Assembly (NCBI GenBank): GCA_947451145.1
Contig: CANFXW010000028.1
Location: 1 to 39,717, forward strand
Direction: 5' to 3'
Origin: Sphingomonadaceae bacterium
Lineage (GTDB): Bacteria > Pseudomonadota > Alphaproteobacteria > Sphingomonadales > Sphingomonadaceae
DNA length: 39,717 nucleotides
The notes under the pieces are model-generated. The model worked only from the letters and a program-made list of their open reading frames with translations. It was not told the DNA's origin and did no database searches. The stretch's first letter is position 1. The number at the start of each line of letters is the position of its first letter. A program made the position numbers and the translations under genes. Shown piece after piece: positions 24,510 through 32,673 of this stretch.

Positions 24510-25081
24510 AGCGCGAAGTCCGCGAGTTCGATGCGGGCAGCACCCGGCAGCGCAATCGGCTGGTGCGAGGCAACCAGCGCAACGCCGCCATCCGCGCAGT
24601 GATCGGCGATCAGCTTTTCAACCAGCGCCACTGCCGCGGTATCGAGTCCGTTGAGCGGCTCATCGAGCAGCCATACGCTCGCCCGCTGGCCGAGTAACCG
24701 CGCCAGCGCCGCGCGTTTCTTCTGCCCGGTGGAAAGATAGCGCACCGGCACATCGAGCAGCGGGGCCAGCCCCAGCCGCGCGTCTGGTTCGGCAGCGCCA
24801 TCGATCCCGGCCCAGAAGGCCAGCGCCTTGCCCAGCGGCAGGTGCGGATCGAGCGCCGGGCGTTCATCGACCAGCCCGACCGTGCCTTCAGCCTCGACCG
24901 ATCCCGAATAGGGGCGCGAGAGGCCAGCGAGAATGCGGATCAGGCTCGATTTACCAATGCCGTTCGAGCCCGCGACCTGCAGCGCCTGTCCGGCCTCGAG
25001 CGCAAAACTAAGCCCGCGAAACAGCACGCGCTCGCCCCGTCGGCAGGAAAGATCGCTGGCAGCGAGGCGGCACACTTGCAT
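24506..25081 (-). CDS. ccmA: Heme exporter ATPase CcmA
   Basis: ABC ATPase of the CcmABC cytochrome c maturation complex; 191 aa, a typical short form. Walker A is GSNGIGKSS at residues 38-46, the signature is [15 protein letters not shown], Walker B is [12 protein letters not shown], and the H-loop is VASHQP. The frame is open for 36 codons before ATG 25081, but that part is low-similarity and overlaps the divergent pterin dehydratase leader. [21 protein letters not shown] is the normal start. Confidence 0.94.
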   Translation of the reverse strand: MQVCRLAASDLSCRRGERVLFRGLSFALEAGQALQVAGSNGIGKSSLIRILAGLSRPYSGSVEAEGTVGLVDERPALDPHLPLGKALAFWAGIDGAAEPDARLGLAPLLDVPVRYLSTGQKKRAALARLLGQRASVWLLDEPLNGLDTAAVALVEKLIADHCADGGVALVASHQPIALPGAARIELADFAL

Positions 25082-25128
25082 GGCAACGGGCGATAGTGGA
25101 AACAATCCGGCCTGCCAAGGAGCGCGCC

Positions 25129-25419
25129 ATGACGATCCCCCGCCTGACCGATGCCGAACGCGCTGCCCTGCTCGCCGCCTGCCCCGCATGGCACTTGCGC
25201 GCAGACGGCCTCGCCATCGAACGCACTTTCACCTTCAGCGATTTCGCCGAAGCCTTCGGCTTCATGGCCCGCGTGGCGATCCATGCCGAGAAGGTCGATC
25301 ACCACCCGGAATGGTTCAATGTCTACAACCGGGTCGCGATCACGCTGACCACGCACGACGCAGGCGGGCTGAGCGCGCGCGATGCGGCGATGGCGAAGCT
25401 GATTGACGGGATGGTTTAG
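25129..25419 (+). CDS. phhB: Pterin-4a-carbinolamine dehydratase
   Basis: Dehydrates 4a-hydroxytetrahydropterin and so recycles the pterin cofactor of aromatic amino acid hydroxylases; related proteins also have other pterin roles. The protein is 96 aa, full length for the family. The signature [32 protein letters not shown] is continuous over residues 57-88 (key residues: HH, W and the TTHD histidine). AAGGAG lies about 8 bases before ATG 25129; an ATG 11 codons upstream was rejected because it lacks this spacing and adds a non-family tail. It is divergent from ccmA. Confidence 0.9.
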   Translation: MTIPRLTDAERAALLAACPAWHLRADGLAIERTFTFSDFAEAFGFMARVAIHAEKVDHHPEWFNVYNRVAITLTTHDAGGLSARDAAMAKLIDGMV

Positions 25420-25422
25420 GGC

Positions 25423-26706
25423 TTACCAGACCGGCCGCTGCACATAGGCGGCGCGGCGTTCGCGGATGATCGCCTGACGCTCTTCGGGCGTGACCATTTT
25501 CGTGTCGGCAGGCAGATGCGCCTTGAGCTCGCCCAGCTTGACCTTGGTCACTACCGGAACGGGGTGGCTATCGCATTCCATCCAGCGGCCCTGAATCAGG
25601 CCCTTGGCATGGCCTGCCGTGTCTAGCCAGTTGGCAACGCCGGGATCGCGATTGGCGACGACGATGCGCAGTTTCCCGTCGCTATCGGGTGCGGCCTGCG
25701 TCTGGTTGAGGCTGGATTGGTTGTTGTACCAATCGGTGGTCTCGTAGATCTCATTGGTCAGGATCAGCGAGCGGTACCGGCAGACCTTGGGCACGTCGCT
25801 TTCGACGATCAGCGCTTCGTCGGGGCCAAGATCATAGGCACCCTCGTAATAGAACTGGCCGACAAGCCCGCCAGCGCTGGTGATGTCAAATACCTTCAGC
25901 TTGTTGACATAGCCTTCGGCGCGCAGCTTTTCGACGTGATCGACGAACATCAGCGCCATCATGTCGACCATATTGGATAGCGTTTTCAGCCGCGCCTGCA
26001 GATCGGCGGCAGAGCGGCGGGGGCGGGCGACGGGCTTGTCGAGTCGCTCGATGGACAGGGTCGGGCTGGCTTCCTTCGCCCAGTCGGCACCGACCATGCG
26101 GATCATCAGGCGATAGGCCTGCGGGCGCAGTTCCTGCCAATCGCCCTTGTAACCGGCGGGCTTCACCCGGCTGAGCAACACGTCAAAGCGGCCCTGCCTG
26201 TCCACCTTCACCTTGGAAAGATCGATGTGCGTGCGGCCCGTGCCGGTTTCGGCGTTACGCGGCACGACCTGGCTGATGATCGCCTGATTGAGGCTGCCCC
26301 GCTTGCCGCGCAGGCGGTAGGTTCCGGCGGGATCGATCGCCGCCGAGCGGTAGATCGTATCGGCATTGGGCTGGCCGACGTTGAACATGTAATTGATGGT
26401 CGGCAGGAATTCGGGCGCATTCGCATCACTGCCGATGGCATCGAGACCTTGCGAGGTCAGCGCCTCCAGCGCCATGCGCGCGACCTCCTGCTGTACCTGC
26501 GGGTCATTCCGCATCGCCTCGGGCAGGCGGGCGAGCATCCGGTCGGGCAGGTCTGCCAGCTTGCCGACGAAGTCATCCCACCCGGCAACCGCAGACTTGT
26601 GCACTGGCGCTGCGGCGGGTGCGCCTTGCGCGCGGGCAATGCCCGGCAGGATCGCAGCGGCCCCAGCTGCCAGCGCGGCAACGCCGCCCCACAGACGCTT
26701 GTTCAT
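25423..26706 (-). CDS. Secreted DUF1214-type protein
   Basis: A 427-aa protein with a Sec signal peptide (MNKRLWGGVAALAAGAAAIL..., cleavage near ARA-QG). The C-terminal half has the DUF1214 pattern: CRYRSLILTNEIYETTDWYNNQSSLNQTQA followed by DGKLRIVVANRDPGVANWLDTAGHAKGLIQGRW (positions about 310-380). The central part is charged and helical. No catalytic role is established for this family, which in sphingomonads is often next to hydrophobic-compound catabolism genes. Its ribosome site GAGAGG is the 3' arm of a hairpin (26715-26737). The SDR gene lies upstream on the same strand, 100 bases away. Confidence 0.8.
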   Translation of the reverse strand: MNKRLWGGVAALAAGAAAILPGIARAQGAPAAAPVHKSAVAGWDDFVGKLADLPDRMLARLPEAMRNDPQVQQEVARMALEALTSQGLDAIGSDANAPEFLPTINYMFNVGQPNADTIYRSAAIDPAGTYRLRGKRGSLNQAIISQVVPRNAETGTGRTHIDLSKVKVDRQGRFDVLLSRVKPAGYKGDWQELRPQAYRLMIRMVGADWAKEASPTLSIERLDKPVARPRRSAADLQARLKTLSNMVDMMALMFVDHVEKLRAEGYVNKLKVFDITSAGGLVGQFYYEGAYDLGPDEALIVESDVPKVCRYRSLILTNEIYETTDWYNNQSSLNQTQAAPDSDGKLRIVVANRDPGVANWLDTAGHAKGLIQGRWMECDSHPVPVVTKVKLGELKAHLPADTKMVTPEERQAIIRERRAAYVQRPVW

Positions 26707-26714
26707 GGCATTTC

Positions 26715-26737
26715 CCTCTCGTCTTGATCTTGAGAGG
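26715..26737 (-). promoter_or_regulatory. Hairpin covering the ribosome binding site of the DUF1214 gene
   Basis: CCTCTC (26715-26720) and GAGAGG (26732-26737) are perfect 6-bp arms with an 11-base loop. On the transcript the 3' arm GAGAGG is the Shine-Dalgarno, 8 bases before the ATG. An outer perfect 9-bp pair, GGCATTTCC (26707-26715) with GGAAATGCC (26762-26770), encloses it and abuts the start codon. Confidence 0.45.
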
Positions 26738-26806
26738 ATATGATACGTTGGCAGCGCAAATGGAAATGCCTGCGCGCCAATGATCGCAGCGGCGCGGCGT
26801 TAGCCC

Positions 26807-27616
26807 TTATTCCAGTCCCTGCCGCACCCGCATCAGGTTCTTGCCCCGCTTGCGGACCTTGGAAGGGTTCCACTTTGCGGCGAAGGCCAAAATCTTGGCG
26901 GTCTTGCCAACGAGGTTGTGGAGCTTCTTGCCGTGAACCGCGTTCCACACCGTTTCGGCAACGACCTCCACCGGCGTGAATTCCAGCTTGGCTTTGACCA
27001 CGCTTTCGCGCTTGGAAATGTTGGTCTTGGCGCTGGCGGGGCCGGCGAGCAGGGGGGTGTCGATGAAGCTCGGCATCAGGCTGCAGACGCGGATGCCGTC
27101 ATCCTGCCATTCGACATCGAGCGCCTCGGTCATCGCGCGCACGCCGAACTTGGTTGCCGAATAGACCGACATGCCCGCCGTGCCATAGAGCGCGGCGGCG
27201 CTGGCGGTGTTGACCAGCACCGATCCCGGCGCAGTCGCCTTGAGATAGGGGTAGGCCGCCTGTGCGCCATAGATCACGCCGCGGAAGTTGATGTCGGTCA
27301 GCAAGTCGATCTCGTCTTTGCCCAGATCGGTCAGCGGCCCGCCAAAGGCTACCCCGGCATTGTTGAACACCACGTCGATATGCCCGCCCGCTGCGACCGA
27401 AAAGGCGGCCAGCGCATCATCCCAGGCATCGCGATCGCGGACATCGAGCTTGTGGGTTGTGGCCGAACCTGCGGGCATCAGCTTCATGGTTTCGCCCATG
27501 CCGCTCTGGCTGATGTCAGCCAGGCCAACGAACCAGCCGCGCGCGGCGAAGTACTGGGCAACCGCCTGCCCGATGCCTGATCCACCGCCGGTAATGAAAA
27601 TCGATTTGGCGCTCAT
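26807..27616 (-). CDS. Short-chain dehydrogenase/reductase
   Basis: Classical SDR of 269 aa. The cofactor motif is TGGGSGIG (residues 10-17), with the fold motif NNAG and the active-site Ser, Tyr and Lys in NTASAAALYGTAGMSVYSATK. An acidic residue after beta-2 (ADIS) suggests NAD preference. The C-terminal tail (about 230-269: KTAKILAFAAKWNPSKVRKRGKNLMRVRQ) is basic and hydrophobic, as in SDRs that associate with membranes or act on lipophilic substrates. The substrate is unknown. The ribosome site again lies in a CCTCTC/GAGAGG hairpin. Confidence 0.9.
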   Translation of the reverse strand: MSAKSIFITGGGSGIGQAVAQYFAARGWFVGLADISQSGMGETMKLMPAGSATTHKLDVRDRDAWDDALAAFSVAAGGHIDVVFNNAGVAFGGPLTDLGKDEIDLLTDINFRGVIYGAQAAYPYLKATAPGSVLVNTASAAALYGTAGMSVYSATKFGVRAMTEALDVEWQDDGIRVCSLMPSFIDTPLLAGPASAKTNISKRESVVKAKLEFTPVEVVAETVWNAVHGKKLHNLVGKTAKILAFAAKWNPSKVRKRGKNLMRVRQGLE

Positions 27617-27626
27617 AGCCCTTTGT

Positions 27627-27648
27627 CCTCTCTCTTATGCGCGAGAGG
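27627..27648 (-). promoter_or_regulatory. Hairpin covering the ribosome binding site of the SDR gene
   Basis: CCTCTC (27627-27632) and GAGAGG (27643-27648) flank a 10-base loop. On the transcript the 3' arm GAGAGG ends 10 bases before the ATG. The arms are identical to those before the neighbouring DUF1214 gene, although the loops differ. Confidence 0.45.
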
Positions 27649-27773
27649 TTAGGACGGACATGGGCTCCCTGTCGAGGGGCGGATCAATGCTTCAGCGACG
27701 TTGGCACTTTGCCGCAGGATTTTGAGCCCATTGCAGGTTTGGCATGATGTCGGCCGGGCCGATGCAAAAATCG

Positions 27774-28856
27774 TCAAACACCAGCCGGTGGCGCAGTTGA
27801 TCCGCGTTCAATGTATGTGAACTTCAGCAATTCGTGGCGCGGAGCTGTTGCAGCAGCCCCGGCGTCGATGGCCTCAACCAGCAATCGTGTCGCCCGCCGC
27901 GCCATGTCGGCAATCGGCTGGCGGACTGTGGTAAGCTCGGGCCAGACGGTGGTGGCGATGGCGGTATCGTCAAAGCCGCAGATCGAAAGCTCGCGCGGTA
28001 CCTCCAGCCCGGCGCGGTGCGCGGCGGTTACGGTGGCGGCGGCCATATCGTCGTTGCTGGCGAAGACGGCGGTCGGCCGCTGTGGCAGGGCCAAGAGTTT
28101 CGCCGCTGCATCAAGGCCGGAGCGGTAGGTGAAATCGCCCTGCGCGATGAGATCGCCGTCGATGGCGATCCCGGCCTCGGTCAATGCCCGCTCATAGCCT
28201 GCGCGGCGCAGCGCGCTGGCGGTCTGGTTGGTGTTGCCTGCGATGAAGCCGATGCGACGATGGCCTGCAGCAATAAACCGCCGTGTGATGTCCATCGCGG
28301 CGCCCTCATCGTCGATGCTGACGGCATGGGCAAAGCTGGCGGGAAGGCCGGTCGCCACCTGGGCCATCAGAATTCCCTCGGCTTTCAGCGCTGCCAGCAG
28401 TGCGCCGTCATCGGCAAGCGGTGGCGGGAGCAGAGCGGCGTCGATGTTGTGGCTGCGCAGGCGCGCCACCAGCGCTGCGGTCGGCTCGCTCTCGCTGCAA
28501 TGTTCAACCAGCAGCTGGGCATCACAGGCACTGGCTTCGGCCAACGAGCCGACGAGGAATTCGGACAGGTAGGCCGCGCTCGGGTTGGCGTGGAGCAGGG
28601 CGATCCGTCGTTGCCGCCCGCTGGCCAGACTGCGCGCTGCCGGGTTGGGGACATAGCCGGTGGCCGCAATCGCAGCCTCAACCCGCTCGCGCGTTTCGGG
28701 CAGGACATTGCCCTCATTATTGATCACCCGGCTGACGGTCATAGCGGAAACACCGGCAAGGCGGGCGACATCGGCCACCGTCGGCCCCTTGGCCGAACGA
28801 CGCGCTGTTCGCACTGCTGGTTTTATTTCCTGCCCCATCATCTCCCTTTTGATCAT
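27774..28856 (-). CDS. LacI-family transcriptional regulator
   Basis: A 360-aa LacI/GalR repressor. The HTH is at about 26-45 (TVADVARLAGVSAMTVSRVI) and the hinge helix around NPAARSLASG. The sugar-binding core starts RRIALLHANPSAAYLSEFL and includes RFIAAGHRRIGFIAGN, AVFASNDDMAAATV and GFDDTAIATTVWPELTTVRQP. Starts at ATG 28856, 28841 or 28838 are all possible. It is divergent from xylB with a palindromic operator between, so it most likely controls xylB-xylA and itself. The inducer is probably xylose or a related sugar, by context only. Confidence 0.92.
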   Translation of the reverse strand: MIKREMMGQEIKPAVRTARRSAKGPTVADVARLAGVSAMTVSRVINNEGNVLPETRERVEAAIAATGYVPNPAARSLASGRQRRIALLHANPSAAYLSEFLVGSLAEASACDAQLLVEHCSESEPTAALVARLRSHNIDAALLPPPLADDGALLAALKAEGILMAQVATGLPASFAHAVSIDDEGAAMDITRRFIAAGHRRIGFIAGNTNQTASALRRAGYERALTEAGIAIDGDLIAQGDFTYRSGLDAAAKLLALPQRPTAVFASNDDMAAATVTAAHRAGLEVPRELSICGFDDTAIATTVWPELTTVRQPIADMARRATRLLVEAIDAGAAATAPRHELLKFTYIERGSTAPPAGV

Positions 28857-28881
28857 AGCCGCTTGCCAAGCAAGCTATGAT
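28852..28881. repeat. Inverted repeat over the regulator start codon
   Basis: ATCATAGC (28852-28859) and GCTATGAT (28874-28881) are perfect 8-bp arms with a 14-base spacer that itself contains GCTTG-C-CAAGC. It covers the LacI-gene start codon and runs into the operator at 28878. TATGAT at 28876-28881 could be a -10 box for xylB. Confidence 0.4.
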
Positions 28882-28891
28882 AGCGCTAACA
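28878..28891. promoter_or_regulatory. LacI-type operator between regulator and xylB
   Basis: TGATAGCGCTAACA is a palindrome with a central CG and one mismatched pair, the form typical of LacI/GalR operators. It lies 41 bases before the xylB start and overlaps a TATGAT -10-like box, which fits repression. Binding by the adjacent regulator is inferred from position. Confidence 0.7.
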
Positions 28892-28931
28892 CAAAAAGGC
28901 AAGCGCGACCTCGCGAGTCGGGCAAGAGGAT

Positions 28932-30380
28932 ATGTCAGGCATGTTTCTGGGCATCGACATCGGCACGTCGGGCGTGAAGGCGGCAATCGTCGCCGAAGAT
29001 GGCGTGCTGCTGGCGCAGGCCAGCGCGCCGCTCAGCGTTTCGCGCCCGCATGAATTGTGGTCGGAGCAGGAGCCCGCCGACTGGTGGTCTGCCGCAAACT
29101 TTGCTGTGCAGGCACTGCCAGCGGATCTCAGGGCGGGCGTTCAGGGCATCGGGCTGGCAGGCCAGATGCATGGTGCCACCTTGCTCGGGCCTGATGACCG
29201 GCCCTTGCGCCCGGCGATCCTGTGGAACGATGGTCGCAGCTTTGCCGAATGTGCCGAAATCGAGGCTGCCGAGCCTCTGTCGCGCGAAATCACCGGCAAC
29301 CTCGCCATGCCCGGCTTCACGGCGCCCAAACTGGCCTGGATCAGGCACCATGAGCCGGAGATCTTCGCGCAGGTTCACAAGGTGCTGCTGCCCAAGGACT
29401 ACGTGCGGCTGTGCATGACCGGCGATCATGTGTCCGACATGTCTGACAGCGCGGGCACACTGTGGCTCGATGTCGCGCTGCGCGATTGGTCGGACGCGAT
29501 GCTGGCGGCGACGGGTTTGGTCCGGGCACAGATGCCGAAGCTTTATGAAGGCAGCGAACCGACCGGTTTGCTCCGCGCCGAAGTTGCTGCGAACTGGGGC
29601 ATGGGCAGGGTTCCTGTTGCCGCCGGGGCTGGCGACAATGCGGGGGGCGCGGCGGGCGTTGGCGTTGTCTCCGATGGCAACGCGCTGCTCTCGCTCGGAA
29701 CCTCGGGCGTGATCTTCGTTGCGACAAAGCAATTCCGCCCCAACCCGGGCCGTGCGGTCCATGCCTTCTGTCACGGCCTGCCCGATATGTGGCACCAGAT
29801 GAGCGTCCACCTCTCGGCCGCGAGCTGCGTCGATTGGGCGGCGGGCGTGACCGGGCTGGACGTTTCGGGCTTCTTCGCGGCCGCCGAAGCTGCCGGACCA
29901 GCAGCCGGGCCGGAGCTGTTCCTGCCCTACCTTTCAGGCGAGCGCACGCCGCATAACGATCCGCATGTGCGCGGTGCCTTTCTCGGCCTCGGCAATGAAA
30001 CCGACAATGGCCGCCTTGCCGCAGCTGTGCTCGAAGGTGTCGCCTTCGCCCATGCCGATGGCCTTGCTGCGCTGCGCGAAGCCGGGACGCGGGTGGATGA
30101 GCTCGCCGTGATCGGTGGCGGCGCGCGGTCGCGCTATTGGGGGACGATCCTGGCAGCATCGCTTGGTGCCCGGCTGGTCTATCTCGATGGCGGCGACGTC
30201 GGTCCGGCGCTCGGCGCAGCCAAGCTCGCGCAGATGGCGGTGACCGGCAAAAGCGCTGCTGAGGTCTGCACCCGCCCGCCCGTTACCCATGTGATCGAAC
30301 CTGATCCGGCGTTGGCAGATCGCCTCGCCCCCAAACTGGAACGTTTCCGCCGCGCCTATGCCGCGATCAAAGATCTGTAA
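28932..30380 (+). CDS. xylB: Xylulokinase
   Basis: FGGY-family carbohydrate kinase, 482 aa, phosphorylating D-xylulose to xylulose 5-phosphate for the pentose phosphate pathway. Phosphate-1 motif: [14 protein letters not shown]. Substrate segment: QMHGATLL with LWNDGRS. ATP-binding parts: [27 protein letters not shown] and [15 protein letters not shown] and WNDGR are xylulokinase-like rather than glycerol-kinase-like. AAGAGGA stands 4 bases before ATG 28932. xylA follows after 11 bases, one operon under the LacI operator. Confidence 0.92.
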   Translation: MSGMFLGIDIGTSGVKAAIVAEDGVLLAQASAPLSVSRPHELWSEQEPADWWSAANFAVQALPADLRAGVQGIGLAGQMHGATLLGPDDRPLRPAILWNDGRSFAECAEIEAAEPLSREITGNLAMPGFTAPKLAWIRHHEPEIFAQVHKVLLPKDYVRLCMTGDHVSDMSDSAGTLWLDVALRDWSDAMLAATGLVRAQMPKLYEGSEPTGLLRAEVAANWGMGRVPVAAGAGDNAGGAAGVGVVSDGNALLSLGTSGVIFVATKQFRPNPGRAVHAFCHGLPDMWHQMSVHLSAASCVDWAAGVTGLDVSGFFAAAEAAGPAAGPELFLPYLSGERTPHNDPHVRGAFLGLGNETDNGRLAAAVLEGVAFAHADGLAALREAGTRVDELAVIGGGARSRYWGTILAASLGARLVYLDGGDVGPALGAAKLAQMAVTGKSAAEVCTRPPVTHVIEPDPALADRLAPKLERFRRAYAAIKDL

Positions 30381-30391
30381 GAGGAAAACCG

Positions 30392-31705
30392 ATGTCCGCT
30401 GAATACTTCGCCCCGTTCGAAACCGTCCGCTACGAAGGGCCGGAAAGCAGCAACGCGCTGGCCTATCGCTGGTATGACAAAGACCGCGTGGTTCTGGGCA
30501 AGCGGATGGAGGATTACCTCCGCTTTGCCGTCTGCATGTGGCACACCTTCTGCTGGCCGGGCAGCGACGTGTTCGGCGCAGGCACCTTCAAACGCCCCTG
30601 GCACGCCGGGCCAAACGATGCGGTGAACGCCGCCGCCAAGCGCGAGGCAGCGCTGGCCTTTGTCGAAAAGCTCGACCTGCCGTTCTACTGCTTCCACGAC
30701 GTTGACGTGATGGCCGATGCCGAGGACATTTCCTCGTTCCGCTCGAACTTTGCTGCGGCAGTTGATCATCTTGAAGCGCTGCAGGCCCAGCATGGCCGCA
30801 AGCTGCTGTGGGGCACCGCCAACCTGTTCAGCCACCCGCGCTATATGGCTGGTGCCGCGACCAATCCTGATCCTGAGGTCTATGCCTGGGGCGCGATGCA
30901 GGTGCGCGATTGCCTTGAGGCGACGCACCGGCTCGGCGGCGCGAACTATGTGCTGTGGGGCGGGCGTGAGGGCTATGACAGCCTGCTCAACACCGAGATC
31001 GGCATCGAGCAGAACAACTTCGGGCGGTTCCTCAGCCTCGTGGTCGATCACAAGCACCGCATCGGCTTCAAGGGCGCGATCCTGATCGAGCCTAAGCCGC
31101 ACGAGCCGACCAAGCACCAGTACGATTTCGACACCCAGACGGTCTATGCCTTCCTCAAGCGCTTCGGCCTTGAAAACGAGGTGAAGGTCAATATCGAGGC
31201 CAACCACGCGACGCTGGGCGGCCACACCTTCGAGCATGAAATCGCCATGGCGCGCTCGCTCGGGATCTTCGGTTCGATCGACGCCAATCGTGGCGATCCG
31301 CAGAACGGCTGGGATACCGACCAGTTCCCCAACTCTGTCGAGGAGCTCACTCTGGCGATGATCGAGATCGAGCGGGCGGGCGGCTTCACCACCGGCGGTT
31401 TCAACTTCGATGCCAAAGTGCGCCGCCAGTCGATCGACGCGGAAGACCTGCTCCACGGCCATATCGGCGGAGTGGATACCATCGCCCGCGCCTTGCTGCG
31501 CGCCGAAGCGATCATCGCTGACGGCCAGCTCGATGCCTTCCGCGCCACGCGTTATGCCGGGTGGCAGGGCGATCTCGGCCAGCTCGTTCACGCGGAGGGG
31601 ACGACCCTCGCCACGGTTGCCGATCACGCCATCCGCAGCAATTCCGCGCCCGAGCCCAAGTCGGGCAGGCAGGAATGGTGCGAAAATCTGATGAACCGTT
31701 TTTGA
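30392..31705 (+). CDS. xylA: Xylose isomerase
   Basis: Converts D-xylose to D-xylulose in the cytoplasm; 437 aa, the longer class II form. The catalytic His is H102 in YCFHDVDV. Metal and substrate motifs are [74 protein letters not shown] and [18 protein letters not shown] before the ATG is a good ribosome site. With xylB it forms the isomerase route for xylose. After its stop a new promoter-like region begins, so the downstream operon is probably separate. Confidence 0.97.
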   Translation: MSAEYFAPFETVRYEGPESSNALAYRWYDKDRVVLGKRMEDYLRFAVCMWHTFCWPGSDVFGAGTFKRPWHAGPNDAVNAAAKREAALAFVEKLDLPFYCFHDVDVMADAEDISSFRSNFAAAVDHLEALQAQHGRKLLWGTANLFSHPRYMAGAATNPDPEVYAWGAMQVRDCLEATHRLGGANYVLWGGREGYDSLLNTEIGIEQNNFGRFLSLVVDHKHRIGFKGAILIEPKPHEPTKHQYDFDTQTVYAFLKRFGLENEVKVNIEANHATLGGHTFEHEIAMARSLGIFGSIDANRGDPQNGWDTDQFPNSVEELTLAMIEIERAGGFTTGGFNFDAKVRRQSIDAEDLLHGHIGGVDTIARALLRAEAIIADGQLDAFRATRYAGWQGDLGQLVHAEGTTLATVADHAIRSNSAPEPKSGRQEWCENLMNRF

Positions 31706-31721
31706 TAGTTCAAAACCTGAA

Positions 31722-31741
31722 TTGACAAAGTGGTCAGGCCA
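31722..31741 (+). promoter_or_regulatory. Promoter box with GntR-type operator before the ThuA operon
   Basis: TTGACA at 31722-31727 is a perfect -35 box; the -10 is poor (TAGGCA at 31744-31749, spacer 16). Between them lies TGGTCAGGCCA (31731-31741), which fits the TGGT-N3-ACCA form of FadR-type GntR regulators with one mismatched base. It stands 30 bases before the ThuA start. No GntR gene is in the window. Confidence 0.45.
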
Positions 31742-31770
31742 GTTAGGCAGACCGGGTTGGAGAGAGTTTG

Positions 31771-32673
31771 ATGCTGCGCAAGATTTTGAAGGTCCTGATG
31801 TGGCTGGTGCTGGCCTTTGTGGCTTTCATCGCCATTCAGGCATTCCGCTATTGGGATACGATCCAGCGGGTGATGCTCGGCGGCAAGCATGACCATGAAA
31901 CGGTCGCCCCGCAAGTGCCCGCCGATCTGAAGCATCCGGCAATCCTCGTCTTTTCAAAGACCAACGCCTTCCGCCACGAAGAGTCGATCCCTGCTGGCAA
32001 TGCGTTCTTCGCCCAGCTGGCCAAAGACAAGGGCTGGGGCGTGTTCGAGACTGAAAACGGCGCGGCTTTCACGCCCGCTGTCCTCGCGAAATTTGATGTC
32101 GTGGTGTTCAACAATGTTAGCGGCGACGTGTTCTCGGCCGATCAACAGGCAGCGTTCAAGGCCTTCATCGCCAATGGCGGCGGCTATGTCGGGCTGCATG
32201 CGGCGGGCGATAACAGTCACGAAGGCTGGCCATGGTACCAGAACGAGGTGATCGGCACGCATTTCACCATGCACACGATGAAGCCGCAGTTCCAGCAGGC
32301 GACGGTCAATGTCGACGACAAGACGCATGCCATCACGCAGGGATTGCCCGCTTCGTGGCAGCGCACCGAGGAGTGGTATTCCTTCGACAAATCGCCGCGC
32401 GCCAAGGGCATCCACGTTCTCGCGACCGTCGATGAGAAGACCTACAACCCCGAAGGCATGTTCGGTAAAGACCTGCGCATGGGCGCGGATCATCCGGTGG
32501 CATGGTCGCATTGCATGGGTAAGGGCCGTGTGTTCTACACCGCCTTCGGTCACCGTGCCGAAGCCTTTGCCGAGCCAGAAACCAAGACCTTGCTCGCCAA
32601 TGCCGTGGCTTGGTCGCTCGACAAGAACGCCAAGGATTGCGCACCCGCCGCAGAAGGGAGCAAGGCGCAATGA
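31771..32673 (+). CDS. Membrane-anchored ThuA-domain protein
   Basis: A 300-aa protein. A basic N-terminus (MLRKILK) and one membrane segment (about 8-26) precede a ThuA-type domain. The charge pattern predicts a periplasmic domain. Domain marks are ILVFSKTNAFRHEESIPAG, FDVVVFNNVSGDVFS, NGGGYVGLHAAGDNSHEGW, HPVAWSHCMGKGRVFYTAFGH. ThuA proteins share a class I amidotransferase-like fold and occur in keto-sugar pathways such as rhizobial trehalose use (thuA-thuB). The catalytic function of this one is not known. A TTG one codon upstream was rejected. Its TGA overlaps the next ATG (ATGA). Confidence 0.85.
   Translation: MLRKILKVLMWLVLAFVAFIAIQAFRYWDTIQRVMLGGKHDHETVAPQVPADLKHPAILVFSKTNAFRHEESIPAGNAFFAQLAKDKGWGVFETENGAAFTPAVLAKFDVVVFNNVSGDVFSADQQAAFKAFIANGGGYVGLHAAGDNSHEGWPWYQNEVIGTHFTMHTMKPQFQQATVNVDDKTHAITQGLPASWQRTEEWYSFDKSPRAKGIHVLATVDEKTYNPEGMFGKDLRMGADHPVAWSHCMGKGRVFYTAFGHRAEAFAEPETKTLLANAVAWSLDKNAKDCAPAAEGSKAQ

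Noticed and set aside
28861..28871. GCTTG-C-CAAGC as a separate operator
   Set aside because: It lies inside the spacer of the larger 8-bp dyad. The 14-base palindrome next to it is a far better LacI-type site.
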